From Amphibiibacter pelophylacis (GTDB lineage: Bacteria > Pseudomonadota > Gammaproteobacteria > Burkholderiales > Burkholderiaceae_C), in the NCBI RefSeq assembly GCF_037688875.1, contig NZ_JAWDIE010000001.1, positions 124,001 to 188,000 on the forward strand: a stretch of 64,000 bases of DNA. Reading direction: 5' to 3'. Shown one piece after another: positions 57,397 through 64,000 of this stretch (the stretch's first letter is position 1; the number at the start of each line of letters is the position of its first letter). The notes under the pieces were generated by a model that saw nothing but the letters and a program-made list of their open reading frames with translations, did no database searches and was not told the DNA's origin. Both the position numbers and the translations under genes were made by a program.

Positions 57397-58229
57397 CAGT
57401 GGTTTCTAACGCCCCCGGCACGGTTTGGTTTGTGGGCGCGGGGCCGGGCGATCCGGATCTGATCACCGTCAAGGGCCGCGATGCCATCGCCCGCGCGGGT
57501 GCCATCCTGTTCGCCGGATCGCTGGTCAGCGAGGCGGCCACGCGCTGGGCGCCTGAGGACTGTGTCATCGCCGATTCGAAAGACATGACGCTGGAGCAGA
57601 TGACCGCCTGGCTGATCGACCAGGCCAGCCGCCACGCGGTGGTGGTGCGACTGCAGACGGGCGATCCCGGCCTGTACGGCGCGCTGATCGAGCTGGTCCA
57701 GCCGCTGGACGCGGCGGGCGTGCCGGTGACGGTGGTGCCCGGCGTGTCGTCGGCCATGGCCTCGGCGGCGGCGGCGGTCGAAAGCCTGACCCTGCCAGAG
57801 GTGACGCAGAGCGTCATCTTCACCCGCGTTGAAGGCCGCACGCCCATGCCGCCCGGCGAGAGCCTGGCCGAGCTGGCGCGGCACCGCTGCACGCTGTGCA
57901 TTTTTCTGAGCATCACCCTGCTGCACAAGGTCGAGGCGGGCCTGCGCGAAGCGGGCTGGCCGGGCGATGCGCCCCTGGTGGTGGTGCACAAGGCCTCGTG
58001 GCCCGGGCAGGAAATCATTGTGCGCGGCACGCTGGACACCCTCAAGGCGCAGTGCCGCGCGGCCGGCATTGTCAGTCAGGCCATGATCCTGGCCAGCCCC
58101 ACGCTGGGCGCCCGTCACTGGGATAGCCTCATCAAATCAAAGCTTTACGACGCCCGCTTCACGCACCGCTTCCGCAAAGCCAGCGTCAACTCAGACCAGG
58201 ACCCGGGCCTGGAGAAGGACACCCCATGA
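57393..58229 (+). CDS. cobM: Precorrin-4 C11-methyltransferase
   Basis: A 278-residue SAM methyltransferase: VWFVGAGPGDPDLITVKG at residues 10-27, DPGLYGALIEL, VVPGVSSAM and TRVEGRTPMP. It methylates C11 of the macrocycle, in either pathway (CobM/CbiF). Start overlaps cobB by four bases. Confidence 0.95.
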   Translation: MTVVSNAPGTVWFVGAGPGDPDLITVKGRDAIARAGAILFAGSLVSEAATRWAPEDCVIADSKDMTLEQMTAWLIDQASRHAVVVRLQTGDPGLYGALIELVQPLDAAGVPVTVVPGVSSAMASAAAAVESLTLPEVTQSVIFTRVEGRTPMPPGESLAELARHRCTLCIFLSITLLHKVEAGLREAGWPGDAPLVVVHKASWPGQEIIVRGTLDTLKAQCRAAGIVSQAMILASPTLGARHWDSLIKSKLYDARFTHRFRKASVNSDQDPGLEKDTP

Positions 58230-59122
58230 CAGAACAGACTGTGCTGCTGGTCGGCCACGGCTCGCGCGAGCCCGGCGGCAACGACGAAATCAACGCCTTC
58301 GCGCAGGCCTGGCGCCAGCAGCGCCCGAACTGGCGCATCGAGGTGTGCTTTATCGAATTTGCGCCCGTGCTGCTCGACGCCGGTCTGGACGCCGCCGCGC
58401 GCGGCAGCCAGCGCGTGGTGGTGGTGCCGCTGATCCTGAACGCAGCCGGACACGTCAAGATGGATGTGCCCGACGCCATCGCACACGCCCGGGAGCGCCA
58501 TCCGGCGGTGGCCTTCGCCTACACGCCGCATCTGGGCGCCTGCGACCCCATCCTGGCGGTGCTGCGCCGCCAGTTGCGCCAGGTGATGCAGCGCCTGGAC
58601 ATGCCCGACCCGGTGACCACCGGCGTGATCCTGCTGGCGCGGGGCAGCAGCGACCGCCAGGCCAATGGCGACGTCGCCCGCATGGCGCGCTGGCTGCACG
58701 AGGCGGGCGACCACGAACTGGTCGACATCGCCTTCACCGGCATCACCCTGCCGCGCCTGGAGCGCGTGGTCCAGCGCCAGGAGCGACTGGGCATGACGCA
58801 GATCGTCGTGCTGCCTTACTACCTGTTCACCGGGACCCTGATGACGCGCATCCAGCGCCAGATCCAGCACCTGCAGGGTCAGTACCCGCGCCTGCGCTTC
58901 GGGCTGGGCGATTACTTCGGCTTCGAGCCCGAGATCACCGCGCTGCTGGAAGAGCGCGTCCAGGCCACCACGCAGCCGCAGTCCAGCGCAATGGCGCTCA
59001 TGCCCTGCGACGGGTGCAAGTTCCGCGAGATCGCCGCCGCGCACGGCCACGGTCCGCACCACCATGGTCCGGATGAGCACGCGCACGGCCACGATCACGC
59101 CCACCCGCATCCGCATCCATGA
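58226..59122 (+). CDS. cbiX: Sirohydrochlorin cobaltochelatase, large CbiX
   Basis: A 298-residue chelatase of two homologous lobes, with VGHGSREPGGNDE at the N-terminus (His11) and a second GH in LNAAGHVKMD. The C-terminus has MPCDGC at 259-264, the MXCXXC motif of long CbiX proteins, followed by a tail in which 12 of 26 residues are His. It inserts cobalt early, into sirohydrochlorin; the Cys pair may hold a redox or Fe-S site and the His tail may store cobalt or nickel. Confidence 0.94.
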   Translation: MTEQTVLLVGHGSREPGGNDEINAFAQAWRQQRPNWRIEVCFIEFAPVLLDAGLDAAARGSQRVVVVPLILNAAGHVKMDVPDAIAHARERHPAVAFAYTPHLGACDPILAVLRRQLRQVMQRLDMPDPVTTGVILLARGSSDRQANGDVARMARWLHEAGDHELVDIAFTGITLPRLERVVQRQERLGMTQIVVLPYYLFTGTLMTRIQRQIQHLQGQYPRLRFGLGDYFGFEPEITALLEERVQATTQPQSSAMALMPCDGCKFREIAAAHGHGPHHHGPDEHAHGHDHAHPHPHP

Positions 59123-59796
59123 GCACCGTCAACACCGTCACCGAACAGCTCACCGCCGCCGGGCAGGCGATCGAGCACGATTCCTTCGCCATCATCGACC
59201 GCGAAGCGGGGCCGCACGACTACACGGCGCAGCAGTGGCCTCTCGTGCGGCGCATGATTCACGCCAATGCCGATTTCGAGTTCAACGGCCTGACCCGCTT
59301 TCACCCGGACGCGGTGGACGCGGGTGTGCGCGCCCTGCGCAGCCGGGCCAGCCGCGTGGTGGCCGATGTCGAGATGATCTGCGTGGGCCTGTCGCGCCCG
59401 CGCCTGGCGCACTTTGGCGTGGTCCCGCACCAGTTCATCAGCGACGAGGATGTCATCGCGCAGGCTCGGGCGCAGAACACCACGCGGGCCGTTCAGGCCA
59501 TGCGCAAGGCCTGGCGTCTGGGCCTGCTGGACGGCGCCCTGGTGGGCATCGGCAATGCTCCCACCGCGCTGATCGAGCTGGTGCGGCTGATTCAGGACGA
59601 GGGCGTGCGCCCCGCGCTGGTGGTCGGTCTGCCGGTGGGGTTCGTGTCGGCGGCGGAATCGAAGGCGATGCTGGCCGCTCAGGCTGTCGTGCCGTGGATC
59701 GTCATCGACGGACGCAAGGGCGGCTCGACCCTGGTGGTGGCCGCCCTGCATGCGCTGCTGGCGCTGGCTGAAGCGCAGGAGCGCGACGCCGCATGA
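59119..59796 (+). CDS. cobH: Precorrin-8X (cobalt-precorrin-8) methylmutase
   Basis: A 225-residue protein of the CbiC/CobH family: SFAIIDREAG at 23-32, RRMIHANADFEFNGLTRFHP with the catalytic-type His, and VGLPVGFVSAAESKAML. It moves the C11 methyl to C12, giving cobyrinate. Overlaps neighbours by four bases on both sides. Confidence 0.95.
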   Translation: MSTVNTVTEQLTAAGQAIEHDSFAIIDREAGPHDYTAQQWPLVRRMIHANADFEFNGLTRFHPDAVDAGVRALRSRASRVVADVEMICVGLSRPRLAHFGVVPHQFISDEDVIAQARAQNTTRAVQAMRKAWRLGLLDGALVGIGNAPTALIELVRLIQDEGVRPALVVGLPVGFVSAAESKAMLAAQAVVPWIVIDGRKGGSTLVVAALHALLALAEAQERDAA

Positions 59797-60920
59797 AAAG
59801 CGCCGCCGCCAAAGGCACCCGCACCGGCTTCACGACCGGGGCCTGTTCGGCCGCCGCCGCCCGCGCGGCCACGCTGGGTCTGCGCGATGGCGCTGTTCTA
59901 GGCGTAGTGGATTGCCTGCTGCCCAACGGCCAGGGGGTGAGTTTTGCCGTGCACGATGGCTGCGTGGACGCCAGCGGCCAGGCCGCGCATGCCATGGTCA
60001 TCAAGGATGCGGGGGACGACCCCGACTGCACCGACAAGGCCCACCTGACGGTGGACGTACGCCGCCTGCCCGGCCAGGCCGGGGTGGTGCGTCTGCTGGG
60101 CGGTTTTGGCGTGGGCACGGTGACGCAGCCGGGTCTGGGGCTGGAGGTCGGCGGCCCGGCGATCAACCCGGTGCCGCGCGCCAATATCGAGGACAACGTG
60201 CGCCAGGCGGCGGGCGACCTGCTGGAGTGCGACGGCCTGGAGGTCACGGTGTCCGTGCCCCAGGGGCTGGACATGGCCAAAAAAACGCTCAACGCCCGGC
60301 TGGGCATCCTGGGCGGCATCTCTATTCTGGGCACCACGGGCATTGTCAAACCGTATTCGACGGCGGCCTGGCGGGCCAGCGTCATTCAGGGTGTTCAGGT
60401 GGCGGCGACCACGGGCACGGGCTGCGTGGTGCTGACCACGGGCGGGCGCACTGAGCAGTTCGCCATGACGCAGCGGCCCGATCTGCCCGAAATCTGCTTT
60501 GTGCAGATGGGCGATTTCCTGCGCTACGCCGTGGATACAGCGGTGGCTTCGGGCCTGCGCCACATCGTCATCGGCGGCATGGTCGGCAAGCTGACCAAGA
60601 TCGCCCAGGGTGAGACCATCACCCACGCCAACCGCGCCGAAGTCGATACCGCACTGCTGGCCGGGCTGGCGGCACAAGCGGGCGCACCGCCGGATGAGTG
60701 CGCGGCCATCGCCGCGGCCGAAACCGCGCGCTTTGCCGCCGAGCGCATGACCGCGCTGGGCCTGGCCCAGGAGTTTCACCGGCTGCTGGCGCAGCGCGTT
60801 GTGCAGACCGTGACCGCACGTTACCCCGGGCAGTTCCGCCTGGACGTGCTGGTCTGCGATTTCGACGGCAGCCGCATCACGGCGGCGTCGTCCGCCCCGG
60901 ATTTCGAGGAGCTGCCATGA
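59793..60920 (+). CDS. cbiD: Cobalt-precorrin-5B C1-methyltransferase
   Basis: A 375-residue CbiD: TRTGFTTGACSAAAARAATLGL at the start, then GFGVGTVTQPGLGLEVGGPAINPVPR and ISILGTTGIVKPYS, with LTTGGRTEQFA. CbiD belongs to the cobalt-early route and replaces CobF. Its presence with CbiX and CbiG defines this pathway as anaerobic-type. Confidence 0.96.
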   Translation: MKSAAAKGTRTGFTTGACSAAAARAATLGLRDGAVLGVVDCLLPNGQGVSFAVHDGCVDASGQAAHAMVIKDAGDDPDCTDKAHLTVDVRRLPGQAGVVRLLGGFGVGTVTQPGLGLEVGGPAINPVPRANIEDNVRQAAGDLLECDGLEVTVSVPQGLDMAKKTLNARLGILGGISILGTTGIVKPYSTAAWRASVIQGVQVAATTGTGCVVLTTGGRTEQFAMTQRPDLPEICFVQMGDFLRYAVDTAVASGLRHIVIGGMVGKLTKIAQGETITHANRAEVDTALLAGLAAQAGAPPDECAAIAAAETARFAAERMTALGLAQEFHRLLAQRVVQTVTARYPGQFRLDVLVCDFDGSRITAASSAPDFEELP

Positions 60921-62260
60921 AGGCTGATTCACGCCCCCCACGCTGTCAGGTGATCGGCGTTCTGGACGATGGCGCCGCCAGCCTGTCGCCCAAAGCCCTG
61001 AGCGCCTTGCGCCAGGCCGATGTGGTGATTGGCGCGGCGCGCACGCTGGCGCTGTTTGCCCCCGAAATATCCCCCGAAGCCACGCAGCACGATCTCACCC
61101 GGGCGTTGTCCCAGGTTCCCGCCTGGGTGCGCGACGCGCAGGCCCAGGGCCTGCGCTGCGTGGTGCTGGCCACGGGCGATCCGCTGTGCCACGGCATCGC
61201 GGGTTTTCTGGCGGCACGGCTGTGCTTTGACGCGCTGGAGATCGTGCCCAATCTGTCCACGCTGCAGATCGCCTGCGCCCGCGTGGGCCTGGTCTGGCAG
61301 GACATGGGCATAACCAGCGTCCATGCCGCCGATGCGGGCGAGTGGACGCCTGGCGCCGACGCCCGCCACGGCCTGTATGCGCTGGCCCAGGCGTTGCGCC
61401 GTCACGACCGCATTGCGGTGCTGACCAGCCCGGACAACACGCCCGACCGCATCGCCCGCCTGATCCTGGCCGAAGGCCAGGCCGACGACTGGCGCATGGC
61501 CGTGGCCGAGCGCCTGTGCCGCAGCGACGAGCGCATCCAGGCCGATCTGTCCATCAGCGCGGCGGCGGCGCTCAGCTTCGCCGACCCCAACGTGGTGCTG
61601 CTGTGGCGCACCCGTGCGCGGCCGGCCGAGGTGCTGTTGGGTCTGCCCGACAGCCACTTCGAGCAGCGCCAGCCCGACAAAGGCCTGATCACCAAGCGCG
61701 AGGTGCGTGCCGTCTCGCTGGCCCGCCTGCAGTTGCGCGCGGACAGCGTGGTCTGGGACATTGGCGCCGGATCGGGCGCGGTGGGGCTGGAAGCGGCGCG
61801 GCTGTGCCCGCGCGGCCACGTTTACGCCATCGAGAAAAACGCCGCCGACGCCGCCATTGCCGGGCGCAACGCCCGCGCTATGGGCGTCAGCCACTACACC
61901 CTGGTCCACGGCCGGGCGCCCGAGGGCCTGGACGCCTGGGCCGATCCGGACGCGGTCTTTGTCGGCGGATCGGGCGGCGAACTGCCCGAGCTGATCCGCC
62001 TGGCGCTGCAGCGTCTGCGCCCGGGCGGCTGGCTGGTGATGAACTTTGTCACCCTGGAAAACCTGTCCGCCGCGCTGGAGGCGCTCAAGGCGCACGGCGC
62101 CGTCTGGGACGTGACGCAGCTTCAGGCGGCGCGCAGCTCGCCCATTCTGCACATGCACCGCATGGCCGCCGAAAACCCGGTGTGGATCGTGTGCGCGCAG
62201 GCGGGTCAGCAGGCCGGGCAGGGCCAGCAACCCCAGCACGCTCAGAAGGAGCCTGCATGA
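60917..62260 (+). CDS. cobL: Fused precorrin-6Y C5,15-methyltransferase/decarboxylase (CobL, CbiE-CbiT)
   Basis: A 447-residue fusion. The CbiE-like lobe (to about 210) has VIGVLDDGAASLSPKALSAL and ATGDPLCHGI. The CbiT-like lobe starts near 238 with ITKREVRAVSLARL and DIGAGSGAVGLEAARLCPRGHVYAIEK. It methylates C5 and C15 and decarboxylates ring C acetate. In some organisms CbiE and CbiT are separate. Confidence 0.95.
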   Translation: MKADSRPPRCQVIGVLDDGAASLSPKALSALRQADVVIGAARTLALFAPEISPEATQHDLTRALSQVPAWVRDAQAQGLRCVVLATGDPLCHGIAGFLAARLCFDALEIVPNLSTLQIACARVGLVWQDMGITSVHAADAGEWTPGADARHGLYALAQALRRHDRIAVLTSPDNTPDRIARLILAEGQADDWRMAVAERLCRSDERIQADLSISAAAALSFADPNVVLLWRTRARPAEVLLGLPDSHFEQRQPDKGLITKREVRAVSLARLQLRADSVVWDIGAGSGAVGLEAARLCPRGHVYAIEKNAADAAIAGRNARAMGVSHYTLVHGRAPEGLDAWADPDAVFVGGSGGELPELIRLALQRLRPGGWLVMNFVTLENLSAALEALKAHGAVWDVTQLQAARSSPILHMHRMAAENPVWIVCAQAGQQAGQGQQPQHAQKEPA

Positions 62261-63084
62261 GCGCCGCCGCACACGGAACCCTCTACGGCATCAGCCTGGG
62301 GCCGGGCGATCCGGGCCTGATCACGCGCGCGGCCTGGGCGGCGCTGCAGCGCTCGGACGCGGTCTGGGTCTACCCGGCGCGCAGCGGCAAAACGCCCAGC
62401 TACGCGCTGGACATCGTCACCCGCGCCGGGCTGACGCCGCCGGGCGATCACGCGCTGCTGCTCTTTCCCATGACGCACGATGGCGACAAGCTGGCCCGCG
62501 CCTGGCTCAAGGCCGCCAACACCGTGCTGCCCTGGCTGCAGGCCGGGCGCGATGTGCTCTTCCTGGTCGAGGGCGATGCCAGCACCTACGCCACCTTCGG
62601 CCACCTGGCGCGAACGCTGCGCGCGCTGGACGCCGCGGTCAAGGTGCAGGTCATTGCCGGCGTCAACGCTTTCACCGCCGCCTGCGCCGACGTGGGCGTG
62701 CCGCTGGCTGAACAGGACGACACCGTGGCCATTGTTCCGGCCGCCTATGGCGTCAGCGCGGTGGACCGGCTGCTGCCCGATTTCGACACCCTGGTGCTGA
62801 TGAAAATCAAGCCGCTGCTCGACGAGCTGCTGGACTGGCTGGTGCATCGCGGGCTGCTGGCGGGCGCGCATTTCATCGAGCGCAGCGGTGCGCCCGACGA
62901 GCGCAGCCTGTCGGGAGAGGCGCTGCTGGCGCTGCGCGGTAGCCGGGTCAGCTACCTGTCGCTGCTCGTCGTGCGCAACCCGCAGCGCGTGCGCGGCGAG
63001 CGCATCAAAGGCTGCCTGAAAAAATCTTCTCCCTCTGGCCCCGGTTCTGACCCGGGCCTGTTTTCTGAAGCGGACGACGCATGA
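62257..63084 (+). CDS. cobI: Precorrin-2 C20-methyltransferase (CobI/CbiL)
   Basis: A 275-residue SAM methyltransferase. YGISLGPGDPGLITRAAW at residues 10-27, FLVEGDASTYATFGHL, VIAGVNAFTAACA and MKIKPLLDEL mark it. It methylates C20 of (cobalt-)precorrin-2. Overlaps by four bases on both sides. Confidence 0.94.
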   Translation: MSAAAHGTLYGISLGPGDPGLITRAAWAALQRSDAVWVYPARSGKTPSYALDIVTRAGLTPPGDHALLLFPMTHDGDKLARAWLKAANTVLPWLQAGRDVLFLVEGDASTYATFGHLARTLRALDAAVKVQVIAGVNAFTAACADVGVPLAEQDDTVAIVPAAYGVSAVDRLLPDFDTLVLMKIKPLLDELLDWLVHRGLLAGAHFIERSGAPDERSLSGEALLALRGSRVSYLSLLVVRNPQRVRGERIKGCLKKSSPSGPGSDPGLFSEADDA

Positions 63085-63857
63085 CTCTCCCCCTTTCGAC
63101 CCTCGACGGCACCCGCGTGGTGCTGGTGGCCATCACGAAACATGGCGCTGCCCAGGTCGCGCATCTGGCGGCGCAGCTGCCGCAGGCGCATGTCTGCGTG
63201 GCGGCCAAATTTGCGGCGCTGATGGCTGAAAAAACGGGCGGCCTGCCCAACCCGGTCCATGCTTACAGTGGCGCGTTTCGGGATGAGATCGGCGCACTTT
63301 TCAGCAATTACGACCAGATCGTGTTTTTTGTCTCGCTGGGTGCAGTGGTGCGCCTGATCGCGCCGCACCTGAAAAGCAAGGACGAAGACCCGGGCGTGAC
63401 GGTGGTGGACGACGCGGCGCAGTTCGTCATTCCCGTCCTGTCGGGCCATGTGGGCGGTGCCAACGCCATGGCCGAACGCCTGGCCGCGCTGCTGGGTGCC
63501 ACCGCTGTGCTGACCACGGCGTCCGACGTGGGACAGACCCTCCCCGTGGACATTCTGGGCCGCGAGCTGGGCTGGACGGTCGAGGCGCCCAAAATCAACA
63601 TCACGCGCGTATCGGCGCACGTCGTCAACGGCGAGCCGGTGGCGGTGGTTCAGGAGACCGGCCGCCGCGACTGGTGGACGCGGTCCACGCCGCTGCCTGC
63701 CAGCATTCAGTGTTTCGAGCGCCTGGACCAGGTCGATCTGGAGCGCTTTCGCGCTGTCCTGTGGATCACCGACGCGCCGGTGCCGGACGCCCTGTGGCAG
63801 CAGTTGCACGAGCGCCTGGTGGTCTACCGCCCGCCGCAAGGGCAGGGCGCTGCATGA
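63081..63857 (+). CDS. cbiG: CbiG-like cobalamin biosynthesis protein (N-terminal and middle domains)
   Basis: A 258-residue protein with VVLVAITKHGAAQVAHLAAQLP, FVSLGAVVRLIAPHLKSKDEDPGVTVVDDAAQFVIPVLSGHVGGAN, which is the CbiG core that opens the C20 lactone. The C-terminal CobE-like lobe is encoded separately by the next gene, so CbiG is split here. Confidence 0.92.
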   Translation: MTLPLSTLDGTRVVLVAITKHGAAQVAHLAAQLPQAHVCVAAKFAALMAEKTGGLPNPVHAYSGAFRDEIGALFSNYDQIVFFVSLGAVVRLIAPHLKSKDEDPGVTVVDDAAQFVIPVLSGHVGGANAMAERLAALLGATAVLTTASDVGQTLPVDILGRELGWTVEAPKINITRVSAHVVNGEPVAVVQETGRRDWWTRSTPLPASIQCFERLDQVDLERFRAVLWITDAPVPDALWQQLHERLVVYRPPQGQGAA

Positions 63858-64000
63858 ATCCGGTCTGGCTGACCGCCGGTCTGGGCTGCGATCGCAGTAC
63901 GCCGCTGGACACCCTGCGCACCGCGCTGGACCAGGCGCTGGCGCAGGCCGCAGCGCACCTGGGCGTGGCGGTCCAGGCGCTGCGCCTGGTTGCGCTGGCC
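63854..64000 (+). CDS. cobE: CobE/CbiG C-terminal domain protein, cut by the window end
   Basis: The first 49 codons are visible: MNPVWLTAGLGCDRSTPLDTLRTALDQAL. The GLGCDRSTPLDTL start is that of CobE/CbiG-C proteins. It overlaps cbiG by four bases. The gene continues past 64000; the still missing CbiH/CobJ is expected beyond. Confidence 0.85.
   Translation, partial: MNPVWLTAGLGCDRSTPLDTLRTALDQALAQAAAHLGVAVQALRLVALA

Overview
This window is a GC-rich chromosomal segment of a betaproteobacterium of the order Burkholderiales, most likely a Comamonadaceae-type organism. The evidence is the gene content and order: rpmF-plsX-fabH-fabD-fabG-acpP-fabF-rpoE, rplU-rpmA-obg, glyQ-glyS-gmhB, ahcY-metF and priA next to hemE, together with a monomeric NADP isocitrate dehydrogenase. 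I saw no tRNA, rRNA, CRISPR array, prophage or complete insertion sequence. No species can be named from sequence reading alone.

Layout. 1-7.1 kb: yicC and a Ser/Thr kinase plus PP2C phosphatase pair, with three different toxin-antitoxin (TA) pairs (MazF/PemK-like, RelE/ParE-like, HepT-MntA) lying between core genes, and icd. 7.2-9.8 kb: an Atm1/HMT-type ABC exporter, an AT-richer gap and a DUF2062 membrane protein. 9.8-18.9 kb: a long leftward block running from rpmF through fatty-acid synthesis into rpoE, its anti-sigma factor and a DegP/MucD protease, with no rseB. 19-24.9 kb: PPK2, acetyl-CoA synthetase, class I fumarase and a LacI-type regulator. 24.9-32.3 kb: a tetrathionate respiration island in which ttrSR converges on ttrBCA. 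32.3-34.7 kb: two tandem membrane diguanylate cyclases of the same length. 34.9-40 kb: secA, a DciA-like protein, obg, rpmA and rplU. 40-44.4 kb: glyQ and glyS split by a DUF4160/DUF2442 pair, then gmhB. 44.4-48 kb: ahcY-metF behind an S-adenosylhomocysteine (SAH) riboswitch and promoter, and a secreted hydrolase. 48-51.6 kb: priA and hemE, separated by an AT-rich gap with DnaA-box-like sequences. 51.6-52.3 kb: a TA graveyard holding a ParE C-terminal remnant, an internally deleted RelE-type toxin and its surviving antitoxin. 52.3-55.6 kb: a periplasmic 2',3'-cyclic phosphodiesterase and a thiolase. 55.7-64 kb: a cobalamin riboswitch followed by nine cobalt-early (anaerobic-type) B12 genes, each overlapping the next by exactly one ATGA; the last is cut by the window end.

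How the parts work together. The left half is mostly housekeeping: lipid synthesis coupled to envelope stress (rpoE, MucD), secretion (SecA), translation and the methyl cycle. The accessory content is respiratory (tetrathionate reductase), corrin synthesis, second-messenger signalling and six TA-type loci in various states of decay. Those TA loci sit exactly at the seams of otherwise conserved operons and are the clearest sign of past gene insertion. The least conventional observations are the internal toxin deletion with antitoxin retention, the TA-like pair inside glyQS, a GmhB with Gly in place of the HAD nucleophile, the unbroken chain of ATGA overlaps in the B12 operon, and the DnaA-box/AT-rich segment between priA and hemE.
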